From Mansonella perstans (Eukaryota; Nematoda; Chromadorea; Rhabditida; Onchocercidae), in the NCBI GenBank assembly GCA_037074765.1, contig JBAMDO010000568.1:248001-312000 (forward strand): 64,000 nt of DNA, given 5' to 3'. Within the stretch, counting starts at the first letter, position 1. Every line of letters begins with the position of its first letter. Of the stretch, positions 47,631 through 60,444 are shown in pieces. Under the pieces are notes generated by a model. It had not been told where the DNA came from, searched no databases, and worked only from the letters and a program-made list of their open reading frames with translations. The position numbers were made by a program, and so were the translations under genes.

Positions 47631-48151
47631 AACAGTGCAATCAATGAAAAAGGCTGCAACGAGTTTCGAGAACATTCAAGTGATACTTCGAGATTGCATG
47701 CATCACAAACAACAAGTGAACTGCTCGACTAAATGATACTTTTTACTAACTGCTACTGTAATTTATAAGCGCAGAAAAACAGGAAAGTATTGCAACAACT
47801 TAAGCTATCCATTGCGTGAAACTTGTAACAAAAGAAAAGCGTAAATAAGATCTACTAATAAATATGCATATTTTTGCTCGAGAGTTGTACGTAACATCTG
47901 GTACATCTGGTACTTCAGTTCTACTTTCTAATCCTTAAATTTCCCTCAGTGCCAATTTACTCTATTGAAATTTTCGACGACATTTTTTCATTAAATGTAA
48001 AGAGAACCATCAGCTGGTCCAATATAACCAATACCAATCAAAACAACATCTACAAGTGTCCAAATACCCAAGCCATCAAAGCTGAATAACTTTCCTATTG
48101 CACTTTTCCACATTCCCAAATAAAAACGATCTGCACCAAAGCCTCCAAGTG
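47631..48151. repeat. Left copy of a 521-bp direct segmental duplication
   Basis: This block matches 57971-58491 in the same orientation with only scattered substitutions and one- to few-base indels. Both start AACAGTGCAATCAATGAAAA. The match stops within the last exon of TM2D3, just past the codons for Leu-Gly-Gly-Phe-Gly. The right copy is continuous with the intact TM2D3 gene, so this one is the derived copy. Confidence 0.93.
47991..48151 (-). pseudogene. Truncated copy of the TM2D3 last exon
   Basis: The minus strand encodes the C-terminal part of TM2D3 from GGFGADRFYLG to ADGSLYI and a stop, uninterrupted but with no signal peptide, Cys-rich region or first part of the span. One codon changes Gly to Asp (KLFSFDGLG against KLFSFGGLG in the intact gene). 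Upstream of the break the sequence is unrelated to TM2D3 (ATGAGAGATCAGATGACACT). It was made by duplication of genomic DNA, since the 3' flank came along too. A short in-frame ATG exists at the junction, but expression is unlikely. Confidence 0.85.
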
Positions 48152-48254
48152 TCATCTGATCTCTCATCAGTACCTATCATACCATAATCTTATTTAATTT
48201 CACCTGTAATCTACCACCTGCATTACAAACATTCAATATTTGAGAAACCAATCA

Positions 48255-48440
48255 TCCAATATATCCAGCATCCAATTCTCCAACTGATGCAAGAGTACAG
48301 CCATAATTATTGTCACAGTTGTCAACTTTGTCACAGCAATAGTAATCACAAACGAAGCTATCATCAATATCCGTTAGGCTTGTATCATCCTTAAGCAGCG
48401 TAACATTTCCGGAATATTTGAAAGCTGCTTCATCAATGAT
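48255..48440 (-). pseudogene. Decayed Cys-rich coding remnant
   Basis: The minus strand keeps an open frame of about 60 codons with coding character: KYSGNVTLLKDDTSLTDIDD, then SFVCDYYCCDKVDNCDNNYG. It runs into a TGA; after that the same frame continues LVSQILNVCNAGGRLQVKLN, as if TGG (Trp) had become TGA. Upstream, another frame reads NFAPSGYCC before stops. No start or clean splice sites frame it. The family was not recognised; clustered Cys suggests a secreted or lumenal protein. It adjoins the duplicated TM2D3 fragment. A functional exon of an unknown gene is the alternative. Confidence 0.4.
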
Positions 48441-49685
48441 TTACTTTAATCTATTAATGGTTTGTCCATGATCCATCTCTTAAGACAACAATATCCAGAT
48501 GGAGCAAAGTTTTGTTGTTTCATTTTTAGGATTATAGCTCAATTAACGTTTTGTAGCCTAGCGAATTAGCCTATAAAGACCGAAATGTTGAATGAATCAA
48601 ATAAATTTTGTCCATAAAGTAAGTTGCTATCTGCCAGAAATTACACAGTAATTAACATTCACTATTTGCATTTTTAATCACAAATCCAATTTATTCAAAA
48701 ATCTAATCTCGACTTTTTTCTTTTGTTCAATTAATCTATTGTTAAAATTTCACATCTGTTATTCTTAGCTAAAAACCTTTAATTTTTCTTCAGTCACATT
48801 CAATTTTTCATTAATAATATTGTAAAACAGAAATAAAAGGTATTTTACTTATTTTGCTTTTTAATCGTTGCTTATTTACCTAACCATTAATCTTAAATCT
48901 TATTAGTGGGACAAACTTTCTATTACATTAATTATTTTTGAATTGATTTTGGTTGAAAATGCAAAAAACCACAAAACTATTTTTCGATTTAATTTAGGAA
49001 CGATTAATTTAGTCGCTCTTTTTAGCACGAAAAAACACTTCCAGAAAATCAATGTATTCAACATAACAAGTATAGCGCAACAAAAATAATTTACAAAAAG
49101 TAACTAAACAATTCACAAAAACAATTTGCGAGAAATGAACAAATAATTCGCAAAAATAATTTACAAAAAAAAAAGCAAATAATTCATGAAAACATATCAT
49201 CTTTTCTGCTTAAAAAATAAAGTTATTTCAATCATGTAAAATACACACATAATTTAGCCCATTTTGATAAAATCTAAGTTGAAATTATATTTAGATGAAA
49301 ATATTAAATTTAGACAAACAGATCCGTAATAATTTTTTTTTACAAAGTTAGTAGTTTCCAACACTTCTCAATTTACAATAATTCTTTCTTTTCATTCTGC
49401 TGTTTCTATTCTTCAGTTCTCATTGCTATTCAGATGAAAATATGGTCTAGAATCAATACAGCTTGACAATAGTTTGCGAAACTTAAAATATTTTTTAGAC
49501 ACTCAATTTGAACGTCTAAAATTTTCGATTCATTCAGAAATCAAAAAAGAAATTTTCACATCAAAAAACAAACAATATAAGAGATATTTTAAAAGCTATC
49601 AAACAAATAAAATAAAATTAAATATCAATAAAGAGGAATGCAGATAACATTGTTAATCGAAACAAACTTGACTGAAATTTTCGTT
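48441..49685. other. AT-rich gap before FBXO47
   Basis: No supported gene. About 49070-49190 carries repeated ATTCACAAAAA/ATAATTTACAAAAA-like motifs, a low-complexity run whose open minus frame is not meaningful. It probably includes the FBXO47 3' untranslated region. Confidence 0.4.
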
Positions 49686-52600
49686 TTATACATATGAAGC
49701 CATCAGTGTTACCAGAGGTGATACAGCGCGCCCAACAGCCAATTCCATATTAAAATAATCACGATCGACTATAGAAACCACATGTTAACGAATAAGTCGA
49801 TAAAAAAATGTAGTGTTAACAAAAACCATTTTGATATTTCTATCTTCCATTTCCATCAATTCTTGAATTACATTAAGATCTATAGTTAATATAACTTGAC
49901 AAAAGTTAGAAAATTCTGCTTGCTACTAATGGCCAGCGCTAATTTGATTCTCATATTTTTCGAAATTATTTCATTGTTGATCCCATAGTCAAAATTATTC
50001 AAATATTCAAAATAAACAGAAATACTTACAAGGTTCCCTCATTAGGGCATCGATCAGTAGCTCTGATCCAATCCTCAAATAAGAAGATAAAAAAAGACGA
50101 CGACGGATAACCGACAGGGCACGAAATGTTTTTAATAGCACACCGGTAACTGCTGTGCCCGAGGAGACACCCCATTGATGTAAAACCTAAATTTAACGGA
50201 ATCTAAAGAATTCTGAGGATTCTAAAGAAAATTACTCAACTCATATTTCCATGTATTTGTAGCAAAACTTGTAGTGTTTCTTAAATTATGAGTGATAAGC
50301 ATTTCATTGCTGTTAAAAATTAGAAATGAGTCAAAATTTTTTTTTTTACAACGTAGTGCTCCTAAAATACCAAATCGTAATTAGAAATTTATTCAGAAAA
50401 TATGTAATCCAATAGTCTCAATAACTTCAATTCGGGAGGTTGTTAGAAAAACTTGTTCATAAACATACCGAATTTATTGCGTGAAAGAGATGCGCTGCTT
50501 CTTCTTGATGGCCATGCACTATTCGAGCATGCAGTGCAATATGAAGAAGTTTTGGTCGAAGAGCCAAAAGTACAGCAAAGTTGTCCAGAGTCCAGGAATG
50601 CGGAGTTGCTTAAAAAACTTTCGAATTTTAATAATAGCTCAAAAAGATTATGCTTGTAATAGCTTGAAAATCTAGCAGAAGCCTAATTGTATTGCAGTAT
50701 CAATTATACGGCAATTTGGAATAATCATAATCAAATGATATGATAACAGGAACGCAGTAGTTTAACAATATTTAAATAAAAAGGTCTGATCTTAATCCGA
50801 ATCATTGGCTTTTAATGTTTGAGGCCTTTTCACGTTATTACATGCATTCAGCAACAGACTTCAGCATCTTATCAAGGTAATGTTATTCGTTATAATTTAA
50901 ATAGCATGCACAATTTCAATTCTTCGAGAACTACGGATTTCAAACTATTTACTTGTAATTTCCTCGATTAAATTGAAGATATGATATTCACTCCATCCAC
51001 ATTCCCTTAAACTTTCACTGATGATCACACAGTGAATGCTGAAGGACATGGGGCCGATTATTTCCTTACATAGATGACGACCTTCAATCGTGGTATTGCT
51101 TAGCAGCTCCCAATCAATGAACTCTGAATATGATATGACATACAACGTTTAAATTGCAAATAACAGTCTTTAAATTGCAGACTTATCATTAGAACTGAAA
51201 TAAAAAATCCTTTCTTAAATTTTGCTAAAAGTTTTTGTTAAAGGCCTTGTTTTATGGCCTTTTTTACTGTAATACTCATACTGTTCATTAGCCTCAATTA
51301 ATCATACGAATTGAAAAGTTCATTTGATAAAAATAGATGTGGAATAGATTTTTTGAAATTACATCTTTAAAATTGCAAATGAATTTTCGTTATCTTTTAA
51401 AAATTTTTTTCAAATTAAATTCCAAATCCAAAATTTCCTTTGATAATATATGCAGTCATTTCTTACCGCAATTATCTTTGTCCAATTTTAAAGGTCCGAA
51501 TATGATCATAAATAATTGTCCTTGTTGAGCAATAGTCTTTTGAGTGCGTAAAATAAGCGAATTCCAAAATCCATAATATTCCTCATTCTTTTCGCAGTAA
51601 CTCAAGAAGAAGCCTCGGAGACGTGCACGGACCTAAGAAATTGATTAAAGAACTGAACTAAAGTGGAAGTCTTGCAATTATTACCTCCATTTCTAAGTGG
51701 GGATAGTTTTTCACTTTCCTTGACATGGCTCGATTGAGAATGCTATTTAAACCAGTAAATCTCATCACTGCCCGAAATAGTTCTTCACATTCATTGCGCG
51801 TCCATCCTTTGCAAAACTAAAAATAAACAATTGTTAATTTCAGCAATTAAAGACCATTATCTTCAACATCTGGCAAGAAAGAAAATATGTCTCGTCCAAA
51901 CTTACTGCCATAAAGCATCGACCCCAACCGCGCCAATTTCTGACTTTTTTATTCTGAAATTTATATATTTTAAGAACTTTTTAAGAGTTCTGAAAATTTA
52001 CATATTTTAAGAATTTAATTTGCATATTTTAAGAATTTTAAAAGAGTTTTTTTTAAAGCAACTTTATTTCTGTAAAAATTATTATGCAAATTAGCAGTTC
52101 TCTTTTCACCTTATCGAAGAATTTTGCCAACAAGACAATACCGCCATGAAAACTCATTGAAATAATGCAAGCTTTTAGAAGCGCACCTGAAAGAGTTTTC
52201 ATATGCCACTTGTATTTGCTTTAAACAAAAAACAATGTGAATGAAAGGAGTCTAACAACGCTTCAAAAAATGCTCGAAATCAAACTGTGCAGAAGAATCT
52301 GATCTTTAAATTATGCAGACCGCATTCTATTATTACAGCATACTTCGTACTAAATTTATTAATAAAAAGTATCGCATCTATTTAGTGAAACTAACCCCAG
52401 GCATAAAATGGATCATGTGTGCTCCCAAAATCAACATCGCATCCTGCACTCGTTTCTGCCAAAAACCGTCGATTAGTCATTAAGATATATCTACGAATTT
52501 TGGTATTTATTGTTTTGGATGAAAGACTGAGCTGTTTTAATTGTTGTACTGAAATTAGAGTTCTATTTAAATATTTGTTATACATTTTTTTCCGTCAACA

Positions 52601-54921
52601 TTTATTCTCTTTTCTAAAAGAAAATAAATAATAGAAAGACTTGAGAATAATTAGGTTCAGCACGTGAAAACAAAAAATTTCAGTCAAGCAGACGAAATAT
52701 ATTAAAGTGTAAGTGCAAAAGAAATTTCCTTCTCAACACTTAAATTTTGAATTTTTGAAAATTTTTATAAAAGAGAAACAAAAAAGTGCAAAACCTGGAA
52801 TGCGATTAAGCATTGCATAGAGTAATTCAATTGGAAGCATTTGAAAAATTCCAAGCGGTGAATTCGAAACAGCATTTGGTACCACTTGTACTATTGCATT
52901 CTCCAATACTAAAAAAATTTTTTGAAGCCTTTCCTACATCACTTCCAACTTCTTTTAATAATGATAACATTTTTAGCTAGACTAACTGCTCTAAGAGACA
53001 TAAGCCAAAGGAAAGATATAGGCCAATTGTTTGGCTTTGCATCACATTGCAGAAACCTAATATACAACATTACAATAACTTACTGCAATGTACTGCAATA
53101 TCAGATGAGATCTCATAGCTCCTGTATATCTTAATTAACACCAAACTTTCAGCTGAATATTTCATTCATCATAACAGTAAAAATCTTCTTATCATAAAAG
53201 CATAACAAGACACATTTCAGCAATGTAATGAAGCTCATTAAAATCTTATTATTTTTTTATATAAGAAGCTGATAATAATAATAGTAGTAAGAGTAAAATT
53301 AAAAATTATTATACCGTTTTCTTTTTCATCGAAGAAATTGTTGCATGGAACCAGTCGACTAGAAGAAATATTGACATCTAACGTTCCGTTCGTTTTTGTT
53401 TTTTTCTCGTCCAGCGAAAAATTACTTTCTTTGTTAATTCGACGCTTACGAACAGCAAAAAAATTTGTGACTTGTCTCGTTTCGATATCTCCGGACTAAA
53501 AATAAGACAAAAAAGAAAATTCCCTAAAATTTTCCCGTTTAACGAAAAATAAATACTTATTTATAACTATCGCATCAATTTGAACAATATAAAATCATTC
53601 GGAAAAACATTATAATGTTATTTTTAAGTTAAGAAATTTCGGCCAAATATCTAGTTGAGGATTAGGGAATACTGTAACATAATTGTCAAGGAAGAATGAT
53701 GATAAGCAATAGCACTTTGAATTATCAAATCTAATATTGCTTGAATTTTCTCATCTAATAATTCAAGTTCCCCAGACAGCCGATGTATTATATTTTCCGA
53801 AATCAATCAGTAAACGATATTTATATGACCACTGTAAAGACTTTTTTTTACAGAACATAGGAGTAAACAGGTATGAAGTGAAGAGTGGAAGAATCAATTA
53901 TTAAAACTTAACGGCTAATGCCAGTTAATAAAAATTTGTTCGCTAGACAATAGTTTTTTTGATTAATTAATTTTTTTGTTAAGTCCTTTTGACCTCAATA
54001 AAATTGTTATTGCTGCTTTCATTTTACCATAAGCTTTAAAGACTATATTTCGCTTAGATGAAAAGAAAATGAAAATCAATTTCAATTGTTTTTTTTTTTT
54101 TTGCATGGAATGTTTTGACAGAAATTATAGAATTCCATTGCTTGATCGTAGTAATGATCAAATGTTTTCCTAGATTTCTTTTACATAATTCTCGTTTCCT
54201 CATTTCACTGTAATGCGAAATCATTTGGATTCAAGCAACTATGCCAATTATCATCGGAATATCTATCTATTAAATACTATGCTTCGAATTCGTACATCTG
54301 TTTCTATCATATTCAGACACTTTGTTGAATTCTGCTGCGCAGAGATTCCAACATTTCATTTCATTTTGATTCATTTGATGATCAAATTTCTCCAAGAATT
54401 TTATCAACTATACAACAAGCGATCACTGAACAAACAAGATAGGCTGTTCAATCAAATACAATTTTAATTTTGGAATTTTACTTCTGTCGGCAAATTTCTA
54501 AGAATACGATTCATCTGTATATTTTAAACATGAATAAATGATGATCTCAGTGCAATTGTATATGCATTGATTGTCTCTTTTCATCAGCTTTTTAGGAACA
54601 AATTGTTTTAATTGAACTTTCCTCACCGATCACTGTTCAATTTAACTTATGATTAACTTATTCCCTTTGAAAAAAAAAAAAAAAAAAAACTTCATTCATG
54701 TGATCGATGATGCATTACTACAGCAATTTCTCAATTATTCTTTATGAATTCAAATGCAATTAAGAAATGACAAACTTTCTTACCATAAAACTATTTGGGC
54801 TTGTAGCTACACTTCTTGACTGCATTTCTGTTGGATCATTGCTAATATCACGCATATTGCAAATATGAGATGATCCTGATACTCGCTCGTTGACAATTTC
54901 AGAATTTAATATTCGTCGCAT
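49686..54921 (-). CDS. prom-1: F-box protein 47 (FBXO47 / PROM-1 type)
   Basis: Twelve exons in consistent phase: 54784-54921, 53315-53495, 52795-52908, 52396-52548, 52110-52186, 51906-51953, 51685-51816, 51467-51632, 50953-51123, 50469-50608, 50030-50186 and 49686-49768, giving 519 residues. A basic, Ser-rich head is followed by an F-box (FQMLPIELLYAMLNRIP into VQQLKQLSLSSKTINTKIRR). The body follows human FBXO47 in order: NWRGWGRCFMAFCKGWTRNE, HLEMEVRARLRGFFLSYCEK, GQLFMIIFGPLKLDKDNCG, then GWSEYHIFNLIEEIT and SWTLDNFAVLLALRP. Known roles: substrate adaptor of an SCF ubiquitin ligase. In Caenorhabditis PROM-1 promotes meiotic entry and chromosome pairing, and in mammals FBXO47 is needed for meiotic prophase. 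Large first intron (1.3 kb). The exon 10 acceptor (TTTTTTAAG) is weak but is the only one keeping frame. Confidence 0.85.
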
Positions 54922-57900
54922 ATTTTAATCTAAAAATAATAGGAAGTAATAAATAAACTCAATTTATGAATTGTTTTCAAAAAACTCTAGTGTTCATCAT
55001 CTTTATGTAATTAAAATACTTTAGCTAATTGCATGCAGAGTAAAAATATGATAAAATATCTTTATCAATCTTATCTGAAATAAATTTAATGCAAAGAATA
55101 AATAAGGAATAAAAAAAAATCTCCGAGTAGAAAATTCTATAATTGGTCATATTCAGGAGTGACACTAATGGAAAATTTTAGCATGATTACAATGAAAATT
55201 TAACTCTACAAAAAGTCTCAGACTAATATAACATAATATGAAATATGTACAGAGAGAATGGAACTGAAACTCTCAGAGTAATTATTTTTAGATTGCCGGA
55301 TTAAAAGGAATATTGAAATTTGTTCGCAGAACAGATTTCAAGAATAGCATTGAATTTAAATTTGAATTTGAACAGATTTCAAGAATAGCATTGAATTTTT
55401 TGAATTTTTTTGAAAATTTGAATTAAATTGAATTTAAATTTAAATTTTTTTTTTCAACAAAATTGAAGAATAAATAATTGATGATTCGAAATCTAAAATC
55501 TAAATGATTCAATTACTTAGATTTAAGAGTATTTTTAAATTTAAGAATGAATAATTTAAGGAAGAAAAAGAATGAATAATGCTTTGAAAAAAAAAAAAAA
55601 AAAACTTTGAAAAAAAAAACTTTTTAACGAGAAAAATACCAAAAAAAAACAATTAGGATTAATTGAAAGAAAAGTAAAAAGAAGAGAAATGTCAAAGATT
55701 TATAATTGGCAAAGTGGGAAAGTTTTAATGATAATTTCAATAATTAGCAAAGATTTAATGATTTGAAACTTTCGAGAATAAATTCTCGATAAATATTACA
55801 TTTGTAAAAATAATTTCATCTTTGGAAATTAAAATAATACATCAAAAATAAAACAACAACGTATTTTCTATTCCTTCCCTCTGCTATTATTAAAAGGCAA
55901 AAAAATGAGTACGTGCATTTGTGCTTAACCATTTCAAAAATTTTTTTCTCACGCATACGTGCAACAATGGCTTTCTGGAATGATCGAAATATTGCGAAAT
56001 GAGCTATAGTAACAAAAAAAAAAAAAATTATAATAAGTCAATTCAAAGAGTTCAAAGGGCAGACTTCCTTTCCGGAATTTTCAAAATATTCTCATTTAAT
56101 ATTCCGATACAAAAGTATACATTTCATCTTTAACCTGATATAAAACTAACCTGATATAATACTTAACCTGATATAATGTGATAAGCCATGCCTTAATACA
56201 TGAAAATTCATTTAATGATAAGGTAAAGCAAATGAATTCTCATATTTGCAACATTTCAATTGATATTGATTGATTTTCATTCGCGAAAGAAAAACGTTTA
56301 AACGTAAAAGTTCTCCCGCTGCATCTCGATAGTAGTTGATAATTCATTTAATTTCCGGTATAATATTTTTGCAAATTTTGAGTTGTTTTCTTCTTCCAGG
56401 AAAATTCGTTCTCCGTTATAGCAATCTAGTAATACGAATTTGATAGAATCAGGATTTTTTTTAAAAAACATTTGTAATTTCAAGTCATTAACGAATAAAC
56501 TTTAATCTTTCAAGATTTTTAAAATCATCATACTTAAAATGAATGAGGTTCGTCAACAATGAAACACTTGATCACTTTTAGAACTGTTATACGTGAGCTA
56601 TACGTATCATCGTATTTTGGCTAACCAATATTGTTTTTTTTTTTTCCGGAAACTTCAAAAACAATAATGCCTTAAATTAGGCTGAAAATTTCAATAATGC
56701 TCAATCAATATGATAACTAATATCATTAATTGATGGTTTCTATTATTTTTGTTCTAAATTTATTTGAAGAAACGTTAGAAAATTTTTTATCCATAATTGA
56801 TCTGAAATTTTCATTTCATTTTCTTCTTTATTAAATTAATTACATTCATTATCAAGAAAGTTCTATATTGCTGCTTTTATAAAGTGTAAATGTTTCAATG
56901 AAATGGAATTTACCAATGGAAAGATTTAATTTGAAGATGGAATATACGCGATTGACAATTACTACTTCAATAATTGAATATTTAAAAAAAAAAAAAAAGG
57001 AACGGACAGAATACCGGATATCATCATTTCTCCGTTTCAAGACTGCTTCTTGTTAAACTTTTCCGGTAAGAACTTCGTATTATCGTTGTTTTTGCATGCA
57101 GCATGGCTTTTGAATTTGAAAAAAATCATCGCTTTGTTCTGTCTATAATCCCATTTTTTTGTTCCAAAAATGTTTTGTTTTCATTTTAAATTTAGTCAGA
57201 ACTTATTGACTAAATTTAAATATTATTTAACATGAAACTATGGTGGCATTTATTCATTTAGATCTCTTACTGTAATATATTGTAAACGAGAATGATGAAT
57301 TTAAAATTAAACTTTGTGGAAGAATTTTATTTGATCGATTGAATAGTCCATTTGATAATGTTTGGCCAATTGGATAAATGTTTCCTCTCATAACGGCTGA
57401 TTTCATTAGGCAAAGTACATTTCAATATTTTTATTTAAAATTGTAACAACAAGTTAATTGCAATCTTTTACAATTTATCAATTAAATTTTTCAAATTGTA
57501 ATTATCCACATAAGTCAGGCGATTAAAATGAAATGCTACTTTCAGTGCCATATGTAAAACGACTACTAATTCGCTGAATGTTCACAAATACTTTTATAAG
57601 AATCGAGAATTTATACAGTCGATAACTAATAAAGCAGAATTTCAGAAATGGCTCAATAGCACAACCCGGAATAAGCAGCAGCTTTGTACCGTCTGAAGGA
57701 TGCACTAGCCTTCTTCACTCTTTTTTTTACTCAAACTTTAATTTAACTTTTTTGAAATAGTGATTTCAGTACCTGCCATTACCTGCCATTATGACATGAA
57801 AATGATAAGGATCGGATAAAACATTCGTGTTTCAGTATTTACAAATAGTGAGTGAAATATTTACAAATAGTTTGAACAAGTATTTGCCGGTCATAGAAAT

Positions 57901-57970
57901 GTAAATCTAATAAAATTACCCGTTAATTAAGTTATCATAGATGTATGTAATCAGTATTATAGATTAAGTT
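54922..57970. other. AT-rich gap with short repeats, no gene supported
   Basis: It contains a duplicated GAACAGATTTCAAGAATAGC motif (about 55331 and 55369), A-rich runs near 55588-55650, and three copies of TAACCTGATATAA (56133-56175). The minus frame 56298-56483 (61 codons) is not clearly coding and matches no family I know. The left end should hold the FBXO47 promoter. Confidence 0.4.
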
Positions 57971-58491
57971 AACAGTGCAATCAATGAAAAAGGCTGCAGC
58001 GAGTTTCGAGAATATTCAGGTAATACTTCGAGATTGCGTACATCACAAACAACAAGTGAACTGTTCGACTAAATGATACTTTTTACAAACTGCTACTGTA
58101 ATTTATAAGCGCAGAAAAACAGGAAATTCTATTGCAACAACTTAAGCTATCCATTGCGTGAAACTTGTAACAAAATAAAAGCGTAAATAAGATCTACTAA
58201 TAACATGCATATTTTTGACTGAGAGCTGTACGTAACATCTGGTACATCTGGTACTTCAATTCTACTTTCTAATCCTTAAATTTCCCTCAGTGCCAATTTA
58301 CTCTATTGAAATTTTCGACGGCATTTTTTCATTAAATGTAAAGAGAACCATCAGCTGGTCCAATATAACCAATACCAATCAAAACAACATCTACAAGTGT
58401 CCAAATACCCAAGCCACCAAAGCTGAATAACTTTCCTATTGCACTTTTCCACATTCCCAAATAAAAACGATCTGCACCAAAGCCTCCAAGC
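57971..58491. repeat. Right (source) copy of the 521-bp segmental duplication
   Basis: Direct repeat of 47631-48151. It covers the TM2D3 3' flank and most of its last exon; the neighbouring DNA on both sides is not shared. Being continuous with the intact gene, it is taken as the ancestral copy. Confidence 0.93.
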
Positions 58492-59595
58492 GTAATTGAA
58501 AGGAACATTGCTTTCCACCAGCTACATCCTGAGGACCAGTTACATCTGCAAGTAAGTCTGTGAATCCAGCATAGTGTTAAAAATATATATATTCAGGCCA
58601 ATCTCTTGTATTTTCACTAACAGTGTGTGAGCTATCCAGAACTTGCAGCATATATATCTCTTCTTTTAGTGTAAACAGCAAGTATACAAATATAAATTCT
58701 GCAATTTGAATCATATTTTTAAGTGAAAAAATTTTGCTTAAAGTCATAAGTCACAGCATAAGCCGTCGCAACACGACATTCACTTAAATGAATTTTAATA
58801 AATATTAATGTAGTTACGATTTACAGCGTCAGTGACTTAAAAGCATATAAATACGATAGATAAGATGTTTCAACAAACACGGAAAATTTATTTGCAGTAA
58901 ACTTACCTCACATTTTTATAGAAAGCTCGTCGACCTTTACAGATGACCCATTGATGTACGTGGCACGTAGTGCGAAATAATCGAGTAGCCACTGTCGAAC
59001 AGTTTCGTATCTTCAATATTCTCTCTAATAAAACGATATTCTTATCATATTTCAGCATTAAAAATTTTTGATGACAAAATGATACCGGAGCGCAATGATG
59101 TTCCGTATTGTCGGTTTGCCAACAATATCGACATTTTGCTTCTTTCCGTAATGTATACTGACCAGCACACTGCCTCTTTGTGGTGCAATTTAAAGTTATT
59201 ATAGCTCCATATTCACATTCTGGAAATTTGCAGTCCAGGCAAGAACCGTATAATGGACAGTCTGCTTTACTGCAACTATAAAAAAGACCTTGTATACATT
59301 GTATGAAAGCTATTCATTTTAAGTCTAATAAATTACTGTTCACTTTTTGAATACTTTCTACTTCATGCAATTTCCAACAATACAAATTACCAAATTATTT
59401 CAATCGTAAAAGCTTCAAAGAGGAAATATACTACATTTCTAGATATTTCACGGTCATTTTAACAATGAAATGGATTTATTTCAAAAGTACTTACAAAGAG
59501 TCATCATCTCTTGGAGGCTTTTCATCAACCTTCATTAAATCATTTGCTGTACAGAAGATGAAATATGTACTTAATAAAAGTAGAACATAAATCAT
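58332..59595 (-). CDS. TM2 domain-containing protein 3 (TM2D3/almondex family)
   Basis: Four exons in phase: 59495-59595, 59086-59275, 58907-59022 and 58332-58545, giving 206 residues. A signal peptide (MIYVLLLLSTYFIFCTA) leads a Cys-rich lumenal part (CSKADCPLYGSCLDCKFPEC, CRYCWQTDNTEHHC, CHVHQWVICKGRRAFYKN). The TM2 domain follows: SITLGGFGADRFYLGMWKSA with the DRF motif between two membrane spans, and the very conserved end LVDVVLIGIGYIGPADGSLY. Drosophila almondex acts in Notch signalling, and human TM2D3 has been linked to Alzheimer risk; the biochemical role is not settled. Together with ADAM10 in this window, two Notch-related genes are present, probably by chance. The exon 3 acceptor (ATTAGAG) was chosen for phase. 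Its last exon was copied to 47991-48151. Confidence 0.9.
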
Positions 59596-60300
59596 AATGT
59601 TGAATGCTCGATCATACTGTCAACTTGCAATCTAACAAAAAATAAAATATAAAATGATTCATAATGGAAGCAATTAATTGAGGAAATAATTAAATTAAGC
59701 TGTCAATTTTTCGTTTGAATTGCCAACTAACATTTTTTTATAGCAGCTATCTATGATAAATTATTACAACTCATATCACATATATATATATAGAAGTTAT
59801 TTACTCAGAATTCATTCAAATTTCCCTTTTAATGCAAAATCAAATTAATTTCAAGCTCATTGATTATATTTATTTTGCATATGAATGAGTAAAAGAAAAA
59901 TTGAATAAAACAAAGTGCATCTAAGATTGTAAAATTTCTACAAAAGAATATTGTTGAATAACATTAACCGTATTTGATAGTGATGATAAGCATAAGGTTG
60001 ATATACTCTTCAAAGTTTTTCAATGTTATCAAATTCTAAAAATACAAAATTTAAAGTCAAATACAAAAACAGCTGCAAAATTGATCGCACTTAATTAAAT
60101 GCAACAACACATTTTACTCAGAAGGGCCGCATTAATGAAGTACGCAATGAGACATACACCTGCAGAAATGTTCGAACGGCAAAATGAACACACATCGAGG
60201 AAGTTTGATATTCTCATACTTAAACTAAGTCTAACTACTTTTGTAAATGCAATTCTTCAATCCGTACTAGAAAGCATATATTAATTTAGAGGTATTTAAA

Positions 60301-60444
60301 TTTCACCCTAACGTTTGAAAAATTCTGCTATTTGAATAGTTTTGATTAAATTTCAGCCTAACGTTTGAAAAATTCTGCTATTTAAATAGTTTCGATTAAA
60401 TTTCAGCCTAACGTTTGAAAAATTCTGCTATTTGAATAGTTTTA
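60301..60444. repeat. Minisatellite, 50-bp unit x 3
   Basis: Three copies start at 60301, 60351 and 60401; the unit opens TTTCA(C/G)CCTAACGTTTGAA and continues AAATTCTGCTATTTGAATAG. The copies differ by few bases and the last is cut short. No coding capacity. Confidence 0.9.

Noticed and set aside
50453..50659. Plus-strand frame of 68 codons
   Set aside because: It is the antisense of FBXO47 exon 10, whose minus-strand reading fits the family.
56298..56483. 61-codon minus frame with mixed composition
   Set aside because: It looks slightly protein-like (LLDCYNGERIFLEEENNSKF), but no neighbouring exons, start context or family could be found, so it was not called.
60099..60284. 61-codon plus frame beginning MQQHILLRRAALMKYAMR
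   Set aside because: It has no splice partners and no family match, and it sits directly before a minisatellite.
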